The notes beneath the pieces were generated by a model. That model did not search any database, was not told the DNA's origin, and was given only the letters and a program-made list of their open reading frames with translations. Positions 1 through 43,112 of a stretch of DNA of 64,000 bases are shown here, one piece after another. Every line of letters starts with the position of its first letter. Within the stretch, counting starts at the first letter, position 1. The stretch comes from Apus apus. Taxonomy: Eukaryota > Chordata > Aves > Apodiformes > Apodidae. Made by a program: the position numbers and the translations under genes. The stretch spans positions 37,395,318-37,459,317 of the forward strand of contig NC_067285.1 of the NCBI RefSeq assembly GCF_020740795.1. The letters run 5' to 3'.

Positions 1-2743
1 AGTTCAGTCTGACTGACCAGGTTACCTGCCAGGTGCCCCCTGTGGATACCCCAAAAGTCCTCAGTTGGCTTGCTGTGGAAGTCCAGTGGCTGTGCATAAT
101 GTTGGACTTGGGGTGAGAGGTTATTGGATGGGGATGGGAAAGATGTTTTTTATCTTCAAGTCAGGGAAGCATAATGGGAGGGTGGCTAAATGGATGTAGA
201 TGCTTCATAAAAGCTGAGCAGAGGGTGGCTGGTGTGGGTGGAGAATAGAAGTGTCCAGTGTGGTCTGCACTACTTCCCATTGCCTTGGAGAGAGATGGGC
301 TGAGCTCTGAGCCAGAGATTCCACAGATTCCTGTGGAAACCCCGGTGGAAAGACAAGAGGAGCGATATAGGTCACAATGCAAGAAAGCGGGGTGAACAAA
401 TTAGCAAAATTCTCTTGTCTCCATCTCCCTTTCCTAAACTGACAAGAGGGGCTGAGAGGCTGGTTAGCAGTGTGACTCCAGGTGAATTGCTCTGCTGGAG
501 CCTGAACAGAACTGAACTCCCAGTCAGAGAAGGCTGCTGTGCGGTCAGGTTTCTTGGTTTCTTTTCAGCAAGCACAACATGCCTTGTACTTGCTCTTTTG
601 GTTCAGTGCACTGTATTATTTTAACTTGTAATGGCTTTTTAAAGGTGGACTTGGAGGGAGGGAGGGCAGCTCACTGAAGCACACCTTGAGACACCCTCAG
701 CCTCAAGCCATCCAGTACTTAGAAATGCAGGGCCCTCCACCACTCAAGGATGCTCTGTTTAGGGAACTGAGCTGGTGGGAACCTCTGAACTGCCTTTCCC
801 ATCTGCCTTCCAGCTGGACATGGGGTGAGCCAACAGACAATGGTGTGATGAGAAGTTTCCACGGCCCTTTATGAAATGTCCTGGTAGAACATGTTGGTTC
901 TTCTGGGCCCAGTATGTCCCTTCTCCCTCATGACAGCAGCAAAAGGGTGGTTTGGTCAAGTCCACTGGGCTGCAGGTGCTCAAGATGTGCTTGTTCTCAT
1001 GGCTCTTTGCTTGTTCCTCCTCTGTCCCAGTGATTCAGTTGATGTTTGAGGTTCATGGGAGGAGATATCACTCGCTGTTCCTCCTGCCAAGGGACTCCTG
1101 GCACACAGTTGGCAGTGTGTGCTTGGGTATTTTCCCAGTGGCTTGAAGGAAACAGCTGAGAAGAAAATAAACATTAATTTCTGGTATTTCATGGTATGCA
1201 ATGTGGATTTTCCAAGACACTACTTCTCATGCAGAAAATCAACGTGTTTGGATAAATCACCCAACATAACAATTAGTTACAATAACTAGTAAATAACACC
1301 TTGTTGTTGTTTTTTTTTTTTTTTTAGAGCTTGTTGCCTATAGTTACAGATAACTTTTCTGGGAGAGTGGTAAAAAGACTTCTCTGTGGTATTCTAGAAA
1401 TGACAAACTTGAGCTGAAGTTGACCAAACCTGAAGTCTCACAGAAGTTTTCCCTGACGTGGTTTCCTGTTGAAATGGTCACTTATCTTGGCAGGTGGCAC
1501 CTTGCCTGGGAACCTGTGTAGCAAATTACACTAGGAAATGGCACAGAGAAAGAGTGCTGGAATTCAGTAGTGATTCTAAGTCGTCTGTCCTTGTGCAGGA
1601 GTAAAGAGGGTTGAAAGTGGGTGAACAGCAAAGCCAGCAAATACTGTGGGGTTGTGCTTGTTGTTCTTGGGTTGTGCTTGGTGCTGCAGAGCTCGTATTC
1701 GTAACTGCCCAGAGACAGAGAGAGAGGCAGGTAGAAGCTGCTCTCATGCAGTGCAAGAGAATTGTGATGAACTTAGACTTCAAAATGTTGTGATAGGAGC
1801 CAACTTTGCTACCTGCCTGCCTGTGCAGGCAGTGAAAAGGCTGAGTTTTCTTGGCCCTTCCCTAACCTCTCTTGTCTCTCCTTTGATCGTGACTGCCTTG
1901 GTGACAGTTTTATCTACAAAGATACCAGGCTGGTTATCTCATGCCTTATTATGTGCTAACCTGCTTCTGGAATAAGGCATAGGAGTCTTTTAACCTCCTT
2001 GCCTGAGTTCAGATTGCAGCAGTCTGTAGGGAAAATGTGTCCTGCAATTTCAGGAACTGAGATCTTTATTCCAGTATTGTAAAGGGGACAAGGTAGGGAT
2101 ATGGGCCAAAGTCTGTGATAGGGATAAGAAATCAAACAGGGCAAAGGCAATGGATCTATAACAGAAAATTACACACAATAAATAAATATCTTTGCTGCAA
2201 TATGACACACCACAAAAAAGATACGAACTCTTGCCTTGCTTCCAAATAGATTTGTAAAGTCAATTGTTACTAATGCATTATTCAAGGTGAGTGCAAAGAA
2301 AACAACAGCTCACTTGTATGAGCGAGCAAATGGCAACGTCAAAGACTTGCCTTGGCTGAACTCCTGTCTTTGGATCTACAGGCTGCCCTGGCGGGCTGTG
2401 GAAAGCCAGTCAAGCTGAAATTGTTGGCTATTTCTGCTGCCATTTCCCTGACAAATTCTCCTTTCCTTCTAGTCTGAGCCCTGGTAGGGATGTATTTTAC
2501 GCTTGTCTTGCTGAGATCCAGCTTAAAGATGAAGCACTGCCCTTCAGCCCTTGCAGTTTTCATTCTGCCTGCACCCAGTGGCTTTTTTTCTCCATCCCCA
2601 TCTCCACACTGTGTCTTCCAAACCTCAGCCTGCATGTCTGTGTCCTGAGCTGAACACCAGCTCCTCTGCTGTGAAAGCAGCTGTTGCTGGAACAGCTCTG
2701 TGCTAGGTCACTAGGTGAGGATGGACGTACAGCCCAGCGTCCT

Positions 2744-3103
2744 CATAGAATCCCAGACTGGTTTGGGTTGAAAGGGACCTTAAAGATCATCCAGTTCCAA
2801 CTCCCTGCATGGGCAGGGACACCTCCCACCAGCCCAGGTTGCTCCAAGCCCCATCCAACCTGCCCTTCAACACTGCCAGGGATGGGGCAGCCACAGCTTC
2901 TCTGGGCAGCCTTTTCCAGTCTCTCACCACCCTCACAGTGAAGAATTTCCTCCTCATGTCTCACCTAAATCTCCCCTCTTCCAGTTTTAATCCATTCCTC
3001 CGTGTCCCATCACTCGCTGCCCTTGTCCAAATTCTTTCCCCAGCTTTCCTGTAGGCAGCTTTCAGATACGGGACGGTCACTATGAAGTCTCTACTGGGAC
3101 ATC
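2744..3103 (-). mobile_element. CR1 LINE 3' fragment
   Basis: The plus strand opens with a degenerate ATAGAATCCCAGACTGG tail complement and continues through the familiar CR1 3' region (GGGACCTTAAAGATCATC, CCAAGCCCCATCCAACC, GGGATGGGGCAGCCAC). The element therefore lies in minus orientation and is 5'-truncated, with no reverse transcriptase left. The far end fades out near 3100, so that boundary is approximate. Confidence 0.9.
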
Positions 3104-5949
3104 AAGCCATTTGGATTGTGGTTTGGAGCTTCACATCTGCCCTGGCTGTGTGAGGGTTTTAAATGCACTTTTAATTTCCTGCTCCTTGGAGTGAAATCCT
3201 TTTCTGTCCTGGTTGCATCACCCCTTGTTGCTCCTGTAGCTGTGGTGTACAAATGCAAGGAGGGCAAAAGGGAGCTGAGATTGATCTGGCCTCTGCAGGA
3301 CTGGCAGAGAAATCTTGAAGGCACTGTAAGGTAAAGACAGGCAAAGCAAAAAAGAGAAATATGAATAAGAAAAAAGAGAAATACAAAAAAGAGGTGAGAA
3401 AACCCAAGGAATCCTGTTTTAGAGATCTGGGTGTGGAGCAGTGCTTGGAGGACAGGGCAAATAGTTGTACACACTCTGAAAAGGAGAGTGGAAGAAGCAG
3501 GTGTGTAATTGTACCTATTTCATCATTACCATTTCCCTCATGATTATGGGGGTTTGCTGTGAAAGGGTTTGCTGTGTGGGGATGCCATCCCAGTCGCTGG
3601 ACCAGTTGCACTGGGAACTTTCTCAGCTGTCAGAGCGTAAAGGAGGAAAGTAGGAGCCTGATGGTTGTGTCACTGGAGCACAGTGATTAAAAAGCACCAC
3701 CTGGAAATCCCAGATCTGGGTTGTTTGAAGGGAGCTCTGAAGCAACACGAGTGGTGGGTAGGTGGATAGGGCACAGCATTTGTGCCCAGCAGTGGGAATT
3801 GTGTGGAGCACCCAAGGCAGCTGTTGAATTGTCCGTAGAGGAGGAGATTGTTGTGAAGGCAGCAGCTTGTTAAGAGCTCACTCTTCACCTTAGTGCTGCT
3901 GTCTGCTGGTGAGCTGCAGAAGGATGCAGAGATGTCAGGGCTGAAACTGGTGTCTCCTGCTTCAGTGATGGGAAGACACTGATTACTACGATATTCTTCT
4001 CTTCTCCCCTCTTTATTCTAAAATGAGAGCAGTGTTTTGTTCTCCTGACTTCTGGATGATGCTTTAGAGATGAAAAGAGCCAGGTTGGTGTAAAGCTTGT
4101 TCCTGGCATGGGCTCTTTTCTCCATTGTGAAATCTTGGCAAACTGGTTTTGATCTTAGGGTTCCTGGCTGGCTGTACCAGTCCCCAACAGCAGTGGGTGT
4201 TACCAAAGCTGGAGGTTTCTGTGGTGGATTTGTTGTCACTTCTGGAGCTTTTGTTTATCTCCAACAGCTTTCTGAAAGTTGAGGATGATCCCACATGTTT
4301 GAATTGTAGAACAAGGAGAGGAAAAAATGTTTCCTGCTTTCATTAAAAGGCCTAATTGTTTCTGCCAGCAGCTAGTGGCCTACCAGCCTGTATCTCTGGT
4401 GCTTCCAGCACACTGTGCTTTGCTTTGGTATTGTATTTCTAAGTTGGTGTCTCACAAGTGAGGTTTTAGGGCCACAGATCCTGACTTGACTTATATATAA
4501 GGTTCAGAACCATTTGTGAAAAGCCATGGGTGAAAAGTGAGGTAGATCAGCTGGAACTGCTCATTGGGACAGTTCAGTATTGGAGCTGGTATCTTGGCAG
4601 GCTGATGCCAAAGGTATTGTGTATTATTTTAATGTCTGGAATAATTAATTTTCAAAGGTACTGACCTTAATGCATTGGATATTTGACAAGCAGAATTTGT
4701 TAGACTCCCAGTGACAGAAGGATGCTCCATTAACTGGGGTGACAGCCTCCCCTGAGACTTTGTTGTCTGCATACAACCAAAAGCTGCTGAGCCTGGCTCT
4801 GCCTTTCTGTGGTGTTCCTTCACTGATTTCCCCTGTGGGCTCCCCCATGAGAGCTGTCCTTAGGCTGTTTGTCCTCCCTAGGATCTCTTCCTCACTGCCT
4901 GCTGGTGGTGAGTGAACTGGTTGAGTAATGCAATGGCAGCTGTGGGCTGGGGGAGCATGGAAGTGCAGGTGCTTTGATCATGTTGGAAAACATCATCCAG
5001 AGAAAGCTGGAGAAGCTGAGAACAAGCAGTGCTGAAGGTGATGACTTGATCTGCATCACTTGAAAACCTAGGCAAGGTACCAAAGCTTGAGCCTTCATCT
5101 GCAGGTTCCCTGATGCTAGGAAAGCAAATAAACCAGAGCAGAGACAGTCTAGGAGTGGAGTAGTTGGAGTGCAGGGCCTCATCCAGCCCACACAGCCCTG
5201 GCAGGCAGGAGAGCTTGGCTTCCATAGCACACAAACTGAAGCTCAGCCATGCTCCCTGCTTCCTCACCCTTTGCTCCTGCTTTGCCAAACACATGGATGC
5301 AGAGCAGGCTGGAGCTGCAGAAGGAATGGTGTCATTGGTAACACTGCTGATGATCTTTGGGCTCCTTTTCCTGAGGCAATGATATTAATTTGGGTGATGC
5401 TTTCCCAGCTAGATGTCAGCAAGGTAAGGGAGCTCGTGCAAGGATTTACATAGTTGTACGAATCCCCCTTTCTGTCTAGAGCTTGTTAGACAAGGCATGT
5501 TGAGGTGGGTATTGAGGAAACCAGTGGCTGTGCCTGGCTTGCAAGCATTCCTGTGAGTCTTGGTTCTTTGAGGTAATTTCTTGGATTATGCCAGGATAGG
5601 AGTTTTAAGAATTTTGAACTGGGAGGATGGCTGTAGCAAACACTTCCCAAGCTGCTGCTCGCCAGGCCTGTTTGGTAAAGTTATATATAGATTCTGCTCT
5701 CTGTGGGTCCTGTTAGTGTAACACTAGGTTGCACAATGGGCTCTTAAGGGAGCTTTTTGTCTAGAGATTTATTGTCTCTTTGAGATCAGGGTGTCCAGGC
5801 AAGACAGACTTTCCAAGGGAGTGCTGAATAATCCCTGTTCTGCCTGCACAAGGGCAGATACCCAGAACATAACTTTCCTCCGTCCCTCCCAGTAAGGAGA
5901 GGAACAAAAGTCTCTGGTCCTGTAAACAGAGTGAGAACACCCACAAATA

Positions 5950-6215
5950 AAAATACTCCCTGTAATTCTTTAGCGTATGTAATAGGGCCCAAAAGCTGAC
6001 ACATCATTCATTAAGCTGCTTCTTACCAAGCAGAGAGGGCAGCTCAAGAGCTCTTTATTTCCATCAGGAGAGATTTTTGCCCCCCTGCCTGCTTTGCTGT
6101 GGTGCTGCTGCTCTCCCCAGCTGTGGCAGGCTGAAGCTCTTGCAGCTCGTTAAATAGCCTGAGAAGTTCTTTAATGAAAATTAATTGAGTGTCACTAATT
6201 TGCATGTCTCTTGAG
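5950..6215. promoter_or_regulatory. Candidate conserved non-coding element
   Basis: This AT-rich, repeat-free stretch upstream of PAPSS2 carries an octamer-like ATTTGCAT near 6198, a TTAATTGAG homeodomain-type site and several TTAAATAGC/TTTAATGA words. It resembles conserved enhancer sequence in composition only. No alignment was possible, so this is a weak inference. Confidence 0.2.
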
Positions 6216-7319
6216 GTAAGCAACTAGGGTTTTTTCTTTTTCTTTTTTGCTTGATTTCTCATTCTGTTTCATCAATTACTTCCCTGAAAAGCACACACAA
6301 ATTAGAACACAAGTTAATGGTACAGAAATTCACCCCATTTTCTGCAGCGTGCTTGGGAAAATGGAGGAGAAAAAAACCACCTTGTTCTTCTACACACAAA
6401 ATGCTTCTGATTTGCTCAAATTCTCAGGCAGGTTGTGGAGCAATCAGTTTAATTCCTAGAAGGGAGATAATGTTAATGAAGACTGATGCAACAAATGGAG
6501 GTGATGTTGACTCCTTTTCTGTCACACTGATGGGTATCTAGAAGCATGGAGGTGTTACATGTTCTCACAGCTGGTTTGTCTGTTACGTAGTAACACAAGT
6601 TTTGTGTCTTTCCACTGAACTCTCTACTGTTTATTTTTAATGAGGTTTTTTTTTCCTTACTGGAACTAGTTGTACATCAGGCCAGAATGGTTTTATAGTG
6701 GTCTATGGTTACAGAAGCCCTTCTTCTGCCTTTCCTTTTCACAGAGCCCTTCTTGCAGCTCCTCTTTCTTCAGCAAATGTATTTTCCCTCCTGTTTTGGT
6801 CTGTCAGGCACGTTTTCAACCCTTTTTCTTAACTGAAGATACACACAGGAAAGGTAATATAGCATGGGTGTGAAGATGTGAATTTAAAAGTCATCCTGCA
6901 GGAAGAGTATATTCCAACTAAAAACACCTAAAAGTAATACTTGTGGAAATTATAATGCATAATGAGCTCATCATATGTAATAACAGGCTATCCTATGCTC
7001 CTCCTGCATGCAGAGCCATGAATACAATGGCAACTCTGGTTAATCTGTAACCATTTGTATTTTCCCTGAGGTTTTACATGCTTCTCCTGCCAGGTCAGCA
7101 TCGATTTGATCAGTTCTGAAGCTCTCCCATTAACCACTCTACTCAAATCTCTGTGCAAACGGAAGATGAGGTGCTGACTCTGGGTGCTGTGATCTGGGCA
7201 TAGCATGAAGTTGCTTCTGAGCAGCAGCTCATCAGACTAAGCAGCCTTGGCTAATGCTGGGATGCCCCCATGCTGGTGGGAAAGCTGAGCAGCTCCTGCC
7301 ATTTCATTGTTTTTGTGGC

Positions 7320-7500
7320 AGAACTTAATCTGCAGCTGCACAATCGAAAAACCAATCTAAGGAAAGGCACAAAATGAGAGATGCTAAAAAATGACCCCGG
7401 TATTATTTAGCCGAGTTAATCCCAAATGTAATGCCATGGGTTTAACTGGAATTACACTGGGGATTAGTTCAGTTGATACCTGATTGCACTGTAATAGCTG
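7320..7500. promoter_or_regulatory. Candidate conserved non-coding element
   Basis: This unique-looking stretch contains a CAGCTG E-box, a GGGGATTAG OTX/bicoid-like site, TTATTTAGCC and an uncommon cluster of CpG words in otherwise CpG-poor DNA. The call rests on composition only and needs a cross-species alignment. Confidence 0.18.
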
Positions 7501-8807
7501 CCTTGCTTCAGGACCTGGAGGAGCAGGTGCTGCTTGTCTCCTTCCAGCCCCATTCCTTCATCTCCAACATTGTCCCTGCTCTTCCTTCCCCATGCTGGGC
7601 CCTCCTCCTCCCCCAGGATGACCCCACCTGAGAAACCCTATTTATTCCACTATCTTTCTTTTCATCTCTCCTTTGGGGTTTCCCATTTTCTGTTTTAAGG
7701 GTCCTTCTCCCATTTAGCCCAGGGTGCTTTGCAAAATCCCACCATCTTTTCTCTTTTTCATTGAGGAGCTTCATTCAGGGCACCAGCATTTTAAACTCTG
7801 CCATAATGAAGAGCAGAGATGAAGCAGGAGAGTATTTATGGTGAAGGGCCTGCTAGGGCTGCTGGTGAGTGTGTGATGAACAGGTACCAGGAGACAGGAG
7901 ATGTCTCCATCTCCACACCCAGAGCTGGCTCTGCATGCTGGACCATCTTGGACCACCGTGCTCTTCTGGGCATGATTAGAAATGAGTTATGTCCTGCTGG
8001 AGGAGCAGCAGCACTGTTAGCACAGCAGTCCTTGTAGCCCTAGCCTGGATTCACGGGTGGATGGGTAGGGATCAGGAAGAAGTGGTCAGAGGACAAGTGC
8101 CATGCTGGACTGGGCTGTGCATCCCCAGGTGCTACAGATAACATGATGTGCAGAATTACACACCCAGGGGGAACGTTTCTTCCTTCATTGCTGGCTTGCA
8201 GGCCAGCCCAAGGATGTCGTCTGGTTTCCCTCCATCAGATCTTGCCTGTTCTCCTGGTTCAGCAACATTCTGGGGTTTGAGCTTTTCCAACCTTGGAAAA
8301 ATAGGGATTTGAGACGAAGCTGTAAGGCGTGGGCATCTGTTCCCCTCACCTGCTGAGCTTCATGTGCCCATGGGCTCTGCTGTGTTTCTTCCTAACATTC
8401 CTGGCACTTCAGCCAAGTGGTTGGGGCCAGCCTACAGCACTGCTTGGTTTTAGATATGACTGTCCTCAGGGTGATTTCTTCACTTGTTTTGCGATCCTGT
8501 TGCTCCTCTCTCTCTGTGGTGGCTCCTGGCCGGGAGCAGTTCCCCTCTTTCCCTGGATGAAGTGGCTCTTACCCCGAGCCCTGGGGCCGAGCCAGCTGCC
8601 CTGGGGGCGGGAAGCCAGCTCGCCCTTCGCCTCGGCCGCCGCAGCTCAGCCCCAACTCACCTTTGAGGGGAATTTTAGGTCCCGGCTGTTAATCCATCGC
8701 CCTGAGGGGATTGCCGGGCTGTGTCACCCCTCGCTCTCCAGCCGCCACTCTCGTCCCTGAGCCCCCGCCGGGGTCTGGCTGCCCCCGGGGCTGCCCCGGC
8801 CGCTCCC

Positions 8808-8831
8808 GGAGGAGGAGGAGGAGGAGGAGGC
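8808..8831. repeat. (GGA)n trinucleotide run
   Basis: About seven consecutive GGA/GAG units lie in the PAPSS2 CpG island just upstream of the start codon. The run probably falls in the 5' UTR or core promoter. A second short run of GGAT/GGAG units is visible at about 9203-9232. Confidence 0.85.
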
Positions 8832-8920
8832 GGGCGCAGGGCGAGGGGCCGGCCCGGGGCCGCGCTACGTGTCGCGGCAGCCCTTATAGCCCGGAGCCGG
8901 GGCGGCCCCGCCGCAGCACC

Positions 8921-39101
<30,181 letters not shown>

Positions 39102-41330
39102 CAGCCCTCCTCCTCCTAGAAATACTTGTGTTAAGAGTGAGCAATGATTGCTTGGTTCCCTATGACACAGATCAGTTTCTTGGCATTTCCAGTGCTCTGA
39201 CTGGAGGGTTTTCCTGCCTGGGTCAGAGTGGTTTGTACTAATCAGAAATACTTTGAGCCTGGTCCTTCTCCCCCTGGAGCTGCTGGAACGTCCCCATGGA
39301 GCTGGAAGGGGAGGGCAGCAGGTCTTTCATTCCTTCATTCCCAGCCCAGCCTCTGGATGAACCAGGAGGATCATTTTCGTGCCGCCATGGCCACGCTGGG
39401 ACCTCAGCACCAGGATCAAAACTTGCCTGTCCCCTGATGGAGCAGAAATGAAGACGTGTCCTTCCTCTGCCCCTCGCCCAGCTGCTGAGGTGAGGAGCTG
39501 CTGCCAGGCTGGGAGAGGGGCACGGGCACTCGGTGCTGGGATCCACTCCCTGCCCTCCAGCTTCTGCCTCAGACATTTGTTTCCTAGCAAACAGCAGGAT
39601 TATTTTAACACCCTTTTTTAAAAAAAGGATTTTTTAAGTCAGCCTTGACCATTGCCAGTTCCTGTGCCTGAGACAATTGCTCACTGTTCTTCCTGCTTCC
39701 TCCTGCTTGACCTCTCCAGACAAAACAAAACCTGGGCTGAGCATTCCTGGTGCTCTGAGGTCAGCTGTCCTGGGAGGCACTGAAAAGCCCAGGAGACCTC
39801 CAAGAAAGCTCAGGGCAGCAAGAAAAAACTGGAGATGATGTTTCTGTGCCTTTGTGGGTGTCCTCCCAGGACAGGATCCCCTTCCTCTGCCTGTGCTCCT
39901 CCCTTCCAGAAGGCAAGTCAAAGGCAAACCCGGCGACGATGTGTCAGTGTGAGGTGGGTCTGAGCAGCTGCTGCATGTGGGAAACCAGGAGAGAGGTGGC
40001 TCAAGCACTTGCCCTGATCTGTCCCCACAGCCCCACCTGAGCACCGGGGATCTGATCTTGGCTGATCAGGGATGCTGAGGCTGGCTCTGGCTGGGGGGAT
40101 GGCCAGAGGGTGGCAGAGAAGTCCTTGGGTCCCTCCCTGCTGCTGAGCCAGGGGTGATGGGGCCAAGCAAGAGCCAGTGTCTGGTGCTGCTCCCAGCTCT
40201 GGCTGGTGGAACGTTCCTGCAGACCTGACCTGGTTTTATTTCTGTCCCCACCATGGACTTTGCTGTTGTTCCTGAGGCTTTTCTGCTGACAGGCACCTCT
40301 GGCCTGTGACCCAGCCCCAGAGCTCTACCTGCCCAGGTGTCTCCCCTCAAGCATGTCCGGCTGGGACCATGGCTGAGGATCGAGCATCCTGCAGTGCTGG
40401 TGGCTTCCTGGTGTCCTGCAGAGGCTTTTCCAGGGAAAGGGCTGAGCCTGCAGCCCCATGAGGAGCTCACCTCCTCCCCAGTGTGAGGGCTTTTTGGGAG
40501 GGAAGCCAGCTGTGCACTTTCTGCTTATTGCAGCAACCTGAATTATTTTTGTAGTCGTCCTTTTCAGTAGATGGCCCAGGATGGGTGGGAATGTGTTTCC
40601 AGTGCAATGGAAGTCACCTTCTCCTCTTCTTGTGCTTCAGTTTTAATTACAGCGGGATCTGCCCTCCCTACAATCTCTGCCATAGGACAGTGACCTCCAG
40701 CCCGAGCTGCCACCTGTTTAGCTGTGGCCATGGTACAAGCTCCCAGACTACAGATACAATTGGGAATATCTTTGCAAAAAATATATATATATTATTTTAA
40801 TTTGTCAGCTGTTTTGGGGTGGGGCTTTTTGGTAATTTTTTTCCAAACAAAGAGCCCGAAGCTGCATTTATACCTCAAGTAAAATGCTGCACCAGCCATG
40901 TCAGGAGCTGGAAGCACAGCAGCCCCAGTGCCTTTCCCCTCAGGCCCTCTGGCAGGGACCTGGAAGACAAAAGCAATAACTCCCACTTCTGATTTTGCAA
41001 TCTTAGTAATTTTTAAATAGCTAAATAGTTGCTGTTGCCACTTGTCTTAAATTAATCCAACGGTTAAAAACAGACAAACACCCCTTCTGCATTAATCCAA
41101 ATGGTTACAACAAAACAGAAATCTTTTGTCCTTCTAAAATAGTGTACTGATTACCTCTGATTAAAATAGAGTATGTGGACTAGGGGTTTTTTATAGCATA
41201 TTTATTAAAGACATGAGACTGGAATTTGTACCTCAACGGATGCATCTCATGATTTAATATATTCTAAACTTGATACTCTGCTGAAAAACACTCACTTTTA
41301 GTAAAAATAAATATTTATATGTGTAACTAA
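39102..41330 (+). other. PAPSS2: PAPSS2 3' UTR
   Basis: About 2.2 kb from the stop to the inferred cleavage site just after the AATAAA at 41306. No CR1 copy lies inside it. The distal part (40500-41330) is AT-rich, with ATTTA-like words such as TTATTTTAATTT and AAATATTTATATG. The exact 3' end is inferred. Confidence 0.7.
41306..41311 (+). terminator. PAPSS2: PAPSS2 polyadenylation signal (AATAAA)
   Basis: A canonical AATAAA is followed after about 25 nt by a T/G-rich stretch (TTTGTATTTTTAATTTTGGG), the expected downstream element. An ATTAAA variant about 100 nt upstream (41203-41208) could act as a weaker alternative. Confidence 0.8.
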
Positions 41331-41608
41331 TCCTCACTTTGTATTTTTAATTTTGGGGGAGTGGGGTGTCACAGCCACGTGGCTCCCTGCGGTGCGACAG
41401 GCCTGTGGTGAGGACAGCCCCTCTGGGTCTAGCCTGGCATGCTTGGTGCCTGGGGCAGGACAGCAAGGATGACCCTGGAGCCTTTTGGAAACCTCAGCTG
41501 ATGGAGTTTTCCTTTTGTTGCTCTCTGGGCTGTGGAGCCTTGAACAAGTCACCTTGAACCAGCCCAGTAATTGCAGTTTGCTGCCCTGCATTTCTGTGCT
41601 GTTTGACC

Positions 41609-41757
41609 AGAGTGGTGAGGGCTGGAAGAAACCTCTGAGGATCATCCAGACCAGCCCTCTGCTAGAGCAGGGTCACCTACAGTAGCTCCCACAGGAACAT
41701 GTCCAGATGGCTTTGGAATGTCTCCAGAGAAGGAGCCTCCACACCCTCTCTGGGCAC
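41609..41757 (-). mobile_element. Short CR1 LINE 3' fragment, third subfamily
   Basis: Starts CCAGAGTGGTGAGGGCTGG and shows CAGGGTCACCTACAGTAGC and GGAATGTCTCCAGAGAAGGA. Minus orientation, about 150 bp. Confidence 0.88.
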
Positions 41758-42169
41758 ACCAGCACTTAAGGACCTTCTAGCTACCGAAACCCTGCAGAAA
41801 GAGGGGCTGGTGCTGCACAGCCCTGTCTCTGTCTTGCAAAGTGCTGCAGCCCACACATCCCTGCCTGGGGAGAGACAAAGGGACAGCTTCCAGCCTGGCC
41901 AGCTTCTGTCCCAACAGGGCTGGTGCCCCCTTTGCTGCCAACCCGTGCCAGCCCCGTGCAGGGCTGGACACTGTGGGTGTCCCCCTGCACCTCACCCCCC
42001 AGACCCGCGGCTGCTGCCCAGGGCTCCTCAGCACCCACCAGGGAAATGATGCTCTGGGCCCACCAGTTCCAGAGAAGAGAAGCTGCACCTGCAGGACCCA
42101 CACACAGCCACAGTGAGGGGGGCGGGGGGAGGCTGTGGAGAACAGAGTGAACAAACATATTTAGTCCCC

Positions 42170-42575
42170 TCTTCTGGGAGAGGCTGAGGGAGCTGGGGTC
42201 GTTTAGCCTGGAGGAGACTCAGGGGGATGGGGTTGGAAACCTTCTTGCTCTCTACAATTACCTGAAGGGAGGTTGCAGTCAGGTGGGGTTGGGCTCTTCT
42301 CCCAGGCAAGTAGTGACAGGATGAGAGGGCCTGGCCTGCAGCTGCTCCAGGGGAGCTTTAGGTTGGATATCAGGAAGCACTTCCTCATGGAAGGGTGATC
42401 AGACATTGGAAGGGACTGCCCAGGGAAGTGGTGGAGGCACCATCCCTGGAGGTGCTCAAGGACAGGCTGGAGGTGGCACTTAGTGCCATGGTCTGGAGAT
42501 GTGGTGGTGTCAGGTCATAGGCTGGACTTGATGATCTTAAAGGTCTTTTCCAGCCTCAGTAATTCTGTGATTCAG
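42170..42575 (+). mobile_element. CR1 LINE 3' fragment, second subfamily
   Basis: Runs from GGGAGAGGCTGAGGGAGCTG through GGATATCAGGAAGCACTTCC to the tail AATTCTGTGATTCAGG. Plus orientation, between the two genes. Confidence 0.92.
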
Positions 42576-42904
42576 GCCACCAAAGGTCTCTGTGCTGCAG
42601 CTGGGTCGCTTTATAGCCTGGGGACAACTCCAGTACAGGCAGTTCCACAGAATTACCTACTGGAGATGGCTCTGGCTGAGCAGGTCCTGAGCAAATCACT
42701 GCTTGGAATGTCTGTGCCTCTCTTCCTGTGAGGATTTGACCTTCAAACACCAAGAATGAGCTGTTCCTCACCCAAAACTGTGTGGTACAGCTTGGAGCTC
42801 AGCAGTGGAGACTTGCTCGGCCTCAGCCCCCACCTGGAAACAAGGCTGGGTTTGAGCATGTGTTCCCGGCACTGCAGGAGGGGGCCACTGCCCCAGATCT
42901 TCTC

Positions 42905-43112
42905 ACAAGCTGCCAGGAGGAAAAACTTCTTTCCTGTGAGGGTCAGAGAGCCCTGGGACAGGCTGCCCTGGGAAGTTGTGGTGTCTCCTTCTCTGGAGAC
43001 TTTCCAAACCCACCTGGACATGTTCCTGTGGGATCTGCTGTAGGTGACCCTGCTCTAGCAGGGAGGTTGGACTGGATGGTCCCTTCCAGCCCTCACCACT
43101 CTGTGACTCTGA
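42905..43112 (+). mobile_element. CR1 LINE 3' fragment, third subfamily
   Basis: Runs from AAGCTGCCAGGAGGAAAAAC through GTGACCCTGCTCTAGCAGGG to the tail CCTCACCACTCTGTGACTC. Plus orientation. It is the inverted relative of the copies at 20536 and 38068. Confidence 0.9.

Larger units (their letters stand above)
1..8559. other. Intergenic DNA upstream of PAPSS2
   Basis: No coding exon, RNA gene or complete mobile element could be recognised apart from the CR1 fragment listed at 2744-3103. All open frames here are short and show no familiar protein signature or convincing exon structure. Several AT-rich stretches with low repeat content (for example 5950-6215, 6950-7190 and 7320-7500) look like possible conserved non-coding sequence; the first and last are listed separately. 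In human the gene upstream of PAPSS2 is MINPP1 on the same strand, but I see no MINPP1 coding sequence here. Confidence 0.6.

Noticed and set aside
1..8559. Expected MINPP1 coding sequence upstream of PAPSS2
   Set aside because: No exon resembling MINPP1 was visible; the gene probably lies further upstream.
8883..8889. TATA-like word CTTATAGC upstream of PAPSS2
   Set aside because: It would place the start within a few bases of the ATG. CpG-island promoters usually lack a TATA box.
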